DNA from: RGIG1995 sp045658315
Lineage (GTDB): Bacteria > Bacillota > Clostridia > Oscillospirales > CAG-272
Length of the DNA stretch: 27,647 bases
Direction of reading: 5' to 3'
Assembly (NCBI GenBank): GCA_045658315.1
Contig: JAZOUV010000004.1
Location: 1-27,647 of the forward strand
The position numbers and the translations under genes are program-made. Numbering within the stretch: the first letter of the stretch is position 1; every line of letters starts with the position of its first letter. This document shows positions 22,004 through 27,647 of this stretch, piece by piece. Below the pieces are notes generated by a model that ran no database searches, had not been told where the DNA came from, and saw only the letters and a list, made by a program, of their open reading frames with translations.

Positions 22004-24613
22004 TTACTCTTCCTGCTTAAATGCCATTTCCATAAATTCTTGGCGACTGATGAGGACTGTACGGGGTTTTTGACCTTCCGGAGCACTTACGATACCATTT
22101 TGCTCCATTTTGTCAATGAGCTTTGCGGCTCTTCCGTAACCTACGGACAATCTTCTTTGAAGAAGGGAGGTAGATATTTTACCCGATTCAATGGCAAGCT
22201 CAACAGCTGCTCTGAACAAGGGATCACCATCTTCTCCGCCGTCATCGTCTCCGAAACTGCTGTTCTTTCCGTCTCCGCATTTTGCCGCCTCTTTTTCGAT
22301 GCTTTCAATAACGCTTGCATCGTAGGAGCTGACACCGCTGTTTATTTTAATAAAGTCAATGATTTTTTCTATTTCCGATTCGCTTACAAAGGCACCCTGA
22401 ACACGTGCAGGTTTTGAGAAGCCTACGGGAGCGTAAAGCATATCACCCCGTCCAATAAGCTTTTCCGCACCGGCAACGTCAATAATCGTACGAGAGTCAA
22501 CCTGAGAAGCCATTGTAAATGCAATACGGGAGGGCACATTCGCCTTGATAAGACCCGTAACAACGTCAACTGACGGTCTCTGTGTACCGATAACAAGGTG
22601 CATACCTGCGGCTTTTGCTTTCTGTGCAAGACGGCAGATAGATTCTTCAACGTCCTTGGGAGATGTCATCATAAGGTCAGCCAACTCGTCGATTACGATT
22701 ACTATCTGCGGCAGGAATTCTTTATCGGGATCGTCTTTTGTTATTCTGTTGTAGCTTGCAACGTCTCTGACACCGACTTCTTCAATAAGCTCAAAACGTC
22801 TGTCCATTTCGGTAACTGCCCAATGGAGAGAGCCTGCTGCTTTTTTGGGGTCGGTTACAACGGGAACAAGGAGGTGGGGGAGACCGTTATATATACTCAG
22901 CTCGACTTTTTTGGGGTCAATAAGTATAAGCTTGACCTCGTCGGGCGTTGCTTTATAAAGAAGGCTGACTATCATAGAGTTGATACATACAGATTTACCC
23001 ATACCTGTAGCACCCGCAATAAGAAGATGGGGCATTTTTGCTATATCAAGATAAATGGGAGAGCCGGCAACGTCCATACCGAGACCTACTGTAACACGGC
23101 TTTTTGCCGTTCTGAACTGTTGTGTATCGAGAAGCTCTTTTAAATAAACGATAGAAACATTCTTGTTGGGGACTTCAACACCGATAGCAGACTTGCCCGG
23201 AACCGGGGCGATTCTAATCCCCGTTGTAGCAAGGCTGAGGGAGATATCGTCAACGAGGTTTTCAATAGCACGGACTCTCACGCCCTCTTCGGGTGCAAGC
23301 TCGTATCTCGTAATTGAAGGACCTCGTGATACGTCGATTATTCTTGTTTTTACCTTAAAGCTTCGTAACGTTTCAACAAGTTTTATCGCCGTTGAACGCA
23401 TTTCTTCGCTTACGTCTTCATTTTTTACGTTATTTTCAAAGTTGAGCAAACTGTAAGGAGGGAAAATATATTCCTTGACAGGCGGAATTTCTTTCGACTG
23501 GTCAACCGGTACTTCCTTTATTTGTTTACGCTCGACCATAAGCTCAAGCTCTTTTGCATCGGGAACGCTTCCGTCATCAGATGCATCTTCATCAAATTCG
23601 TCTTCGTCGCTGAAAATACCGTTGAGGTCTATTTTTTGTTTTGAGGAGGACTGTTCGCCATTTTGCTCGGCATCTTCAAGGGTTGCTTTTTTTGGCTTTC
23701 TGAATGGGAATATAGATTCTTTTTTGGTTGAGTTGACGTTTTCAGCTAATTCGTCGAGAGGAACGTCGGGGTTAAAAGGCTCGTCAGCCGACTCTTCGGC
23801 TTCAATATTTTTTCTGCGTTCTTTTTCTTTCAAGGCATCGTCGTATGCCGTCATATCAACGGAAACCGAAGAAGTATCAGGCTCGAGTGCCGACTCGTCA
23901 ATCGTAAGCTTCTTCTTATCCTTGGGGGAGTGCCATACCTTTTGCGTGTCCTCTTCAAAACGGTCTCTGCCTTCGCGGAGCTTGTTTTTTAACCTTACAA
24001 ACGCAGAAGCGGGGGTAAGACCGAATATAAATGTTGTGAAAATGAGAAGAAGGGGAATAAATATGCAAAGAGTCAAGGGCTTGTCTATACCCATTACGAA
24101 TAAAGATGAAATAAAACCGCCGACAATTCCGCCGCCCCTCCACGCAAGACCGTCAGTCCATAATGTAGCGGGATTTAATGTGGAAGCCGCTGTAAATATT
24201 GTGTGTAACGATACCGAGCACGAAATCAAAACGAACAAGGAAGAAAGAACCTTGAAGAATACCGTATCGGTTTCAATATCTTTTTTCCAGAGAAAAGCTT
24301 GGATTATTATAAGAAGTGGAATTGATGCGGCACCTATCCCGAACAAACCGCAAAGCAGAGGCTTTACTATTTTCATACCGATAAAGCCTGAATGTTCGGT
24401 AAATATAAGACAAAACGCAATTGCAAAACCGAGTAAGCCCCATACATACGGGAGTATCTGATTCAATATGCTGTTGGGGTTGCTTGGAGCTTTCTGTTTT
24501 TTTACCGACTTGTTTTCCGGCTGTTCTTTGGTATTCTTTTTCGGAGTATCTTTTTTTGACATTTGGGGAGCCGATTTTTTCGTATTTACTTTTTTGTATT
24601 TGTAAGTAGCCAT
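22004..24613 (-). CDS. ftsK: DNA translocase FtsK/SpoIIIE
   Basis: An 869-aa ATP-driven DNA pump at the septum that clears or directs chromosomes. A basic N-terminus precedes four membrane spans (about 57-75, 85-108, 117-140, 177-199). An acidic linker (200-380) follows, then the motor: alpha domain from about 380, Walker A GATGMGKS (534-541), Walker B IVIVIDEL (637-644) and GTQRPSVDVVTG (676-687). A C-terminal gamma winged helix (798-856, RRLSVGYGRAAKLIDKME) reads KOPS/SRS polarity sites. AGAGGA precedes the ATG. The sequence does not tell whether the host uses it for vegetative division (FtsK/SftA) or sporulation (SpoIIIE). Confidence 0.97.
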   Translation of the reverse strand: MATYKYKKVNTKKSAPQMSKKDTPKKNTKEQPENKSVKKQKAPSNPNSILNQILPYVWGLLGFAIAFCLIFTEHSGFIGMKIVKPLLCGLFGIGAASIPLLIIIQAFLWKKDIETDTVFFKVLSSLFVLISCSVSLHTIFTAASTLNPATLWTDGLAWRGGGIVGGFISSLFVMGIDKPLTLCIFIPLLLIFTTFIFGLTPASAFVRLKNKLREGRDRFEEDTQKVWHSPKDKKKLTIDESALEPDTSSVSVDMTAYDDALKEKERRKNIEAEESADEPFNPDVPLDELAENVNSTKKESIFPFRKPKKATLEDAEQNGEQSSSKQKIDLNGIFSDEDEFDEDASDDGSVPDAKELELMVERKQIKEVPVDQSKEIPPVKEYIFPPYSLLNFENNVKNEDVSEEMRSTAIKLVETLRSFKVKTRIIDVSRGPSITRYELAPEEGVRVRAIENLVDDISLSLATTGIRIAPVPGKSAIGVEVPNKNVSIVYLKELLDTQQFRTAKSRVTVGLGMDVAGSPIYLDIAKMPHLLIAGATGMGKSVCINSMIVSLLYKATPDEVKLILIDPKKVELSIYNGLPHLLVPVVTDPKKAAGSLHWAVTEMDRRFELIEEVGVRDVASYNRITKDDPDKEFLPQIVIVIDELADLMMTSPKDVEESICRLAQKAKAAGMHLVIGTQRPSVDVVTGLIKANVPSRIAFTMASQVDSRTIIDVAGAEKLIGRGDMLYAPVGFSKPARVQGAFVSESEIEKIIDFIKINSGVSSYDASVIESIEKEAAKCGDGKNSSFGDDDGGEDGDPLFRAAVELAIESGKISTSLLQRRLSVGYGRAAKLIDKMEQNGIVSAPEGQKPRTVLISRQEFMEMAFKQEE

Positions 24614-24647
24614 TTTTTCCTCTTTTGTTTTGGTAGTCTGTATTATT

Positions 24648-25475
24648 TTAACCGAATATTATTGCAAGGAGTCCGACTGCCCAGCAATAATACGAGAACA
24701 TTCTGAAGTTGGATTTTTTGGATATGTAAATAAGCAGTTTCATCGCGAGTATTCCTACAACGGCGGCGGCAATTGTTCCTGCAATATATGGAATGATATC
24801 CGACGAAGCAATTGGGTTTTCGGCGATATCAGCTAAAGAAAGTACGTTTGCACCGAGTATGGCTGGGATAGACATAATAAACGAGAACTTAACGGCAAGC
24901 TCACGCTTAAAACCCATAAACAAGCCGCCTGTTATGGTAGAACCTGAACGCGAAAGACCGGGAACAAGAGCACACATTTGGCAAAGACCTATAAAAAGAG
25001 CGTGGCGTGGCTTTGTGTTATCGAGTGATATAGTTCCCTTTTCGAGCTTGTCGGATATGAAAAGAACCACACCGTTGAAAAGAAGTATACAGCCTATTAT
25101 CTTTGTGTAGCTTGAAAGCGACTCAACGTAGTCTTTAAACAATACGCCGACGAAGAGGGGAAGAGTTGCTATTATGACGTATATAACAAATTTTTCGGTT
25201 TCCGTATATTCGGACAATTTAAATTTGCCCTTAAATACTTTTCCGAGCATTGTGAAAACGGCGGGGACGAGAGCGAATATATCTTTGTAATATACAATGA
25301 AAACGGCGACAAGTGTGCCGAAATGAAGAAGGATATCAAAAGTAAAATAGGAAGCTTCAAGATTCTCCATACCAAACATATTATGGGCTATGGCTAAATG
25401 TGCCGAGCTTGAAATGGGGAGAAACTCTGCTATTCCCTGAATTATACCGTATAAAATTGCCAAAAATATATTCAT
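24648..25475 (-). CDS. uppP: Undecaprenyl-diphosphatase UppP (BacA)
   Basis: A 275-aa membrane enzyme that dephosphorylates undecaprenyl-PP to recycle the wall lipid carrier and confers bacitracin tolerance. The two active-site motifs are GIIQGIAEFLPISSSAH (10-26, E17) and PGLSRSGSTITGG (172-184). About eight hydrophobic spans are visible. AGGAG lies 7 bases before ATG, with a sigma-A-like promoter upstream. As the first gene of the minus-strand operon it likely drives ftsK to the U32 gene. Confidence 0.97.
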   Translation of the reverse strand: MNIFLAILYGIIQGIAEFLPISSSAHLAIAHNMFGMENLEASYFTFDILLHFGTLVAVFIVYYKDIFALVPAVFTMLGKVFKGKFKLSEYTETEKFVIYVIIATLPLFVGVLFKDYVESLSSYTKIIGCILLFNGVVLFISDKLEKGTISLDNTKPRHALFIGLCQMCALVPGLSRSGSTITGGLFMGFKRELAVKFSFIMSIPAILGANVLSLADIAENPIASSDIIPYIAGTIAAAVVGILAMKLLIYISKKSNFRMFSYYCWAVGLLAIIFG

Positions 25476-25508
25476 ATCGCTACTCCTAAATTAGATTATA
25501 TTTAATAT

Positions 25509-25537
25509 ATAATAACATATAAGTCAGAAAATTACAA
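25509..25537 (-). promoter_or_regulatory. Sigma-A-type promoter for the uppP operon
   Basis: On the minus strand TTGTAA (25537-25532), a 17-base spacer and TATTAT (25514-25509) form a good housekeeping promoter about 35 bases before the uppP ATG. A perfect TATAAT on the + strand (25508-25513) overlaps it and could be the -10 box for the divergent TauE/SafE pair, though no matching -35 is visible. Confidence 0.6.
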
Positions 25538-25569
25538 TAGATATCGCAATAAAAAAGGAGAATTAAGAA

Positions 25570-25932
25570 ATGACCGGCATTATACCGATAATATTTACAG
25601 GAAGCTTTGCAGGGTTTATAAACGGGTTACTCGGAACGGGAGGCGGAATAGTGCTTATTTTTGCATTAAATTATATGTTGAAAGGGGAGAAAAACAAGGA
25701 TATATACGCATTTACGCTTACAGTAACATTAGCACTCTCTCTTGTATCCCTGTTTGTGTACGCAAGAAAGGGAGCTGTTAATTTTTCTGAGAGTGTGCGT
25801 TATGGGTTGGCGGCGATACCCGGTGGAGTTATGGGGGCTTTTTTGCTTGACAAGCTTAACGGAAAAATTGTGAAAAGAATATTCGCCGTATTACTGATAG
25901 TGGCGGGGGCGAATATGGCGGGGCTTTTTTAA
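25570..25932 (+). CDS. TauE/SafE family half-protein, first half
   Basis: A 120-aa membrane protein with about four spans. It resembles the N-terminal half of TauE/SafE (sulfite/organosulfonate exporter-like, former DUF81) proteins: GSFAGFINGLLGTGGGIVLI at residues 11-30 is the repeat motif, and RYGLAAIPGGVMGAFLLDKL is the second helix pair. Full-length members have two such repeats in about 250 aa. GGAG before the ATG supports a true start, and it ends with its own stop 12 bases before the partner gene. The substrate is unknown. Confidence 0.85.
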   Translation: MTGIIPIIFTGSFAGFINGLLGTGGGIVLIFALNYMLKGEKNKDIYAFTLTVTLALSLVSLFVYARKGAVNFSESVRYGLAAIPGGVMGAFLLDKLNGKIVKRIFAVLLIVAGANMAGLF

Positions 25933-25944
25933 AGGAGAGGAATT

Positions 25945-26331
25945 ATGTTTGATTTTGTAATAGGGGTTATGATAGCGGCTTTGGCGGGGATGGGAGTCGG
26001 CGGCGGAGGACTTTTGGTTTTGTATCTTGTTTTTGTGAAGGATATGGCACAGCTCGAGGCACAGGGAATAAATTTGGTGTTTTTTGTGTTTGCCGCAAGC
26101 TCGTCGCTTTTATATCATATAAAAAAGAGAGAAATAAAGTGGAGACTTGCATTATGGGTTATCGGTGTGGGTGTTGTGGGTGCATACCTGGGGGCAAGGA
26201 CAGCGGCGGCACTTGACCCGCTTCTGATAAGAAGGCTTTTTGGATGGCTTATGACGCTTTCGGGAGTTGTCGTGTTGTTTGGTGGAAGGATAAAGAGAAT
26301 AAAAAATAAAATTTTTCAAAAAAGGGGTTGA
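25945..26331 (+). CDS. TauE/SafE family half-protein, second half
   Basis: A 128-aa partner with the same four-span plan. GVMIAALAGMGVGGGGLLVL (7-26) is the repeat motif, and GVVGAYLGARTAAALDPLLI matches the second helix pair. A basic C-terminus follows. AAAGGAGAGG at 25932-25941 is a strong ribosome site. The two genes probably make a heterodimer equal to one normal transporter. The TGA stop (26329-26331) is embedded in the TTGACA of the rplJ promoter. Confidence 0.85.
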   Translation: MFDFVIGVMIAALAGMGVGGGGLLVLYLVFVKDMAQLEAQGINLVFFVFAASSSLLYHIKKREIKWRLALWVIGVGVVGAYLGARTAAALDPLLIRRLFGWLMTLSGVVVLFGGRIKRIKNKIFQKRG

Positions 26332-26356
26332 CATATCGGAGATAATGTGGTAGTAT
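26328..26356 (+). promoter_or_regulatory. Sigma-A-type promoter for rplJL
   Basis: A perfect TTGACA (26328-26333), a 17-base spacer and TAGTAT (26351-26356) form the promoter. Transcription would begin near 26363, just before the L10 leader. The -35 box overlaps the stop codon of the upstream TauE/SafE gene. Confidence 0.75.
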
Positions 26357-26362
26357 ACATGG

Positions 26363-26490
26363 GTAATCTAAAGACAGCAGGTATCACAGTAAATCCTGCC
26401 GAGGATGAAAACAATCGAATTTATTTGAATATGAATTGGTTTGCTTTCTGTCGGTGTGTTTTGTGAACGCTGCAAGAAAGCATTTTTTGA
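26363..26490 (+). ncRNA. Ribosomal protein L10 leader
   Basis: The text AAAGACAGCAGG (26370-26381) and CCTGCCGAGG (26395-26404) fits the conserved kink-turn and stem of the L10 leader family (Rfam L10_leader), here with GCAGG paired to CCTGC. The L10(L12)4 complex binds this leader and represses its own operon. In B. subtilis this works by attenuation, and the hairpin plus U-tract at the leader end supports the same here. Confidence 0.85.
26442..26488 (+). terminator. Attenuator hairpin in the L10 leader
   Basis: TGCTTTCT (26442-26449) pairs perfectly with AGAAAGCA (26475-26482), with a further GTGTT/AACGC pairing inside, and six Ts follow at once (26483-26488). It lies 20 bases before the rplJ start, which suits conditional termination. 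Confidence 0.7.
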
Positions 26491-26507
26491 TTCAGGAGGT
26501 GAAAACC

Positions 26508-27041
26508 ATGCCGAGCGCAAAAATATTGGAACAGAAGAAAGCAGTTGTTGCTGACCTTTCAGAAAAGCTGAAGAATGCGACCGCAGGTGTAGTAGTAAAC
26601 TATTCCGGTATCACAGTTGAGAACGATACAAAGCTCCGTGCAGAACTCCGTAAAGCCAATGTTGAATATAAAGTATACAAGAACACTTTGACAGCAAGAG
26701 CGTGCGAAGAAGCAGGACTTGAAGGACTCAAGGAGCAGTTCGAAGGAATGACAGCTATCGCAATCAGCTCAGAAGATCCCATTGCTCCCGCAAAGATTCT
26801 TAAGGAATATGCAGACAAGATCGAAACATTTGAGATTAAAGCAGGTTTCCTTGACGGTGAAGTAATGGACAAGGACCAGGTGCTTGCCCTTGCAGAAATT
26901 CCATCAAAGGAAATTCTCATTGGACGTATTATTGGCAGCCTTATGTCTCCGCTTTACGGCTTTGCATTTGGATTGCAGGCAATTATCGACAAGAATGGCG
27001 AAGGTGCGGCTGAACCCGCAGCAGAAACAGCAGAAGCTTAA
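26508..27041 (+). CDS. rplJ: 50S ribosomal protein L10 (uL10)
   Basis: The 177-aa stalk base protein anchors the L7/L12 dimers. It starts MPSAKILEQKKAVVADLSEK and has VNYSGITVENDTKLRAELRK and VEYKVYKNTLTARACEEAG. The C-terminal helix ends with an Ala/Glu-rich tail (EGAAEPAAETAEA). The frame extends upstream to 26436, but ATG 26508 has AGGAGGTG at 26494-26501 and matches the family N-terminus. It is regulated by the L10 leader upstream. Confidence 0.97.
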   Translation: MPSAKILEQKKAVVADLSEKLKNATAGVVVNYSGITVENDTKLRAELRKANVEYKVYKNTLTARACEEAGLEGLKEQFEGMTAIAISSEDPIAPAKILKEYADKIETFEIKAGFLDGEVMDKDQVLALAEIPSKEILIGRIIGSLMSPLYGFAFGLQAIIDKNGEGAAEPAAETAEA

Positions 27042-27101
27042 GCCAAAGCTTCAAACACAAAAAAGAAACAATTATAATATTTATATTGGAGGTAAAACAA
27101 A

Positions 27102-27470
27102 ATGGCAAACATTGAAAATATCATAGAAGAATTAAAATCCCTTACAATTCTTGAACTCGCAGACCTCGTAAAGAAGGTTGAAGAAGAATTCGGCGTATCT
27201 GCAGCTCCCGTAGCAGTAGCAGGTGCAGCAGCTCCCGCTGCAGCAGCAGCTGAAGAAAAGACAGAATTCGACGTAGTACTTAAGGAAGCAGGCGCTAAGA
27301 AGCTTGACGTTATCAAGGCAGTTCGTGAAATCACAGGTCTTGGACTTAAGGACGCTAAGGATCTTGTTGAAGCAGCTCCCAAGGTAGTTAAGGAAGCAGC
27401 TCCCAAGGATATGGCAGAAAGCATCAAGAAGCAGCTCGAAGAAGCTGGTGCTGTTGTTGAACTTAAGTAA
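27102..27470 (+). CDS. rplL: 50S ribosomal protein L7/L12 (bL12)
   Basis: The 122-aa stalk protein recruits translation factors. The N-terminal dimer domain (IEELKSLTILELADLVKKVE), an Ala/Pro hinge (residues about 37-52) and the C-terminal domain with EKTEFDVVLKEAGAKKLDVI and GLGLKDAKDLVEAAPKVVKE are all present. GGAGG is 8 bases before the ATG. The 60-base gap after rplJ is A-rich and has no clear terminator. Confidence 0.98.
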   Translation: MANIENIIEELKSLTILELADLVKKVEEEFGVSAAPVAVAGAAAPAAAAAEEKTEFDVVLKEAGAKKLDVIKAVREITGLGLKDAKDLVEAAPKVVKEAAPKDMAESIKKQLEEAGAVVELK

Positions 27471-27496
27471 TTAAGTTTACGAAAAAAGTATATTGA

Positions 27497-27533
27497 CTTT
27501 GGCAGGCTCCGGACAAAACGGAGCTTGCCGAAG
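27497..27533 (+). other. Fifteen-bp hairpin between rplL and tRNA-Ser
   Basis: CTTTGGCAGGCTCCG (27497-27511) pairs with CGGAGCTTGCCGAAG (27519-27533), two of the pairs being G-T, around a 7-base loop. AAAAATATT follows rather than a T-run, so it is not a standard terminator. It may be a weak terminator, a processing site or an mRNA end stabiliser. Confidence 0.55.
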
Positions 27534-27555
27534 AAAAATATTAATAAATATGTAT

Positions 27556-27647
27556 GCAGAGATGGCTGAGCTGGTCTAAGGCGCACGACTGGAAATCGTG
27601 TGAACGCTAATACCGTTCCGAGAGTTCGAATCTCTCTCTCTGCGCCA
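27556..27647 (+). tRNA. tRNA-Ser (anticodon GGA)
   Basis: Acceptor GCAGAGA (27556-27562) pairs with TCTCTGC at the 3' end, followed by G and an encoded CCA that ends at the last base of the window. The anticodon arm is CACGA-CTGGAAA-TCGTG, so the anticodon is GGA (reads UCC/UCU). A long variable arm (TGAACGC...GTTCC) and the GTTCGAATC T-loop confirm class II Ser. Confidence 0.96.

Noticed and set aside
23475..24461. Long open frame of 328 codons on the + strand
   Set aside because: It lies entirely antisense to ftsK, whose domains are unambiguous on the other strand, and its Ser/Ile-rich text has no recognisable domain or ribosome site.
27217..27252. GCAGCAGCTCCCGCTGCAGC repeat-like stretch
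   Set aside because: It is the Ala/Pro hinge of L7/L12, ordinary low-complexity coding sequence.
1..27647. CRISPR arrays, insertion sequences, integrase or attachment sites, toxin-antitoxin or phage genes
   Set aside because: None was seen. The tRNA-Ser 3' end coincides with the window edge, so an attachment site there cannot be judged.

Overview
The window is a chromosomal segment of a low-to-moderate-GC Firmicute, most probably a gut-type Clostridium relative (class Clostridia, Ruminococcaceae/Oscillospiraceae-like). The evidence is the gene order of the spc and alpha ribosomal operons (secY-adk-map-KOW protein-infA-rpmJ-rpsM-rpsK-rpsD-rpoA-rplQ), strong AAGGAGG-type Shine-Dalgarno sites before nearly every gene, zinc-ribbon forms of S14, S4, L24, L36 and Adk, and an mltG/U32 gene pair that resembles the Bacillus yrrL-yrrO locus. 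The genus cannot be fixed from the sequence alone.

Layout. (1) Positions 1-11598, + strand: the end of rpsC, then rplP-rpmC-rpsQ-rplN-rplX-rplE-rpsN-rpsH-rplF-rplR-rpsE-rpmD-rplO-secY-adk-map, a broken KOW-protein gene, infA-rpmJ-rpsM-rpsK-rpsD-rpoA-rplQ, closed by a strong intrinsic terminator at 11615. (2) 11699-16246, + strand: htpG, an unrecognised gene that looks like a reduced prephenate dehydratase with an ACT-like domain, and an alpha-phosphoglucomutase, ending at a two-way terminator (16254-16318). (3) 25475 down to 16367, - strand: one compact operon uppP-ftsK-tmk-like-DJ-1 family-5-formyl-THF cyclo-ligase-CPBP protease-mltG-U32 (TrhP-like), which mixes cell-envelope, chromosome-segregation and one-carbon/tRNA functions. 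(4) 25570-26331, + strand: two half-size TauE/SafE membrane proteins. (5) 26328-27647, + strand: a sigma-A-type promoter, an L10 leader with an intrinsic terminator, rplJ, rplL, a long hairpin and a complete tRNA-Ser(GGA) ending at the window edge. No gap without an intact gene exceeds 300 bases; the longest, about 276 bases between map and infA, holds the broken KOW gene.

Most of the window is core housekeeping DNA. I see no phage, insertion sequence, CRISPR array or defence system. The points that deserve attention are a cluster of anomalies at 8079-8232 (two compensating homopolymer frameshifts in the KOW gene and an apparent CTG start for infA), the prephenate-dehydratase-like orphan, the split TauE/SafE pair, a row of hairpins before rpsH, a Cys/His insertion in HtpG, and an rplJL unit detached from rplKA and followed by a tRNA gene instead of rpoB.
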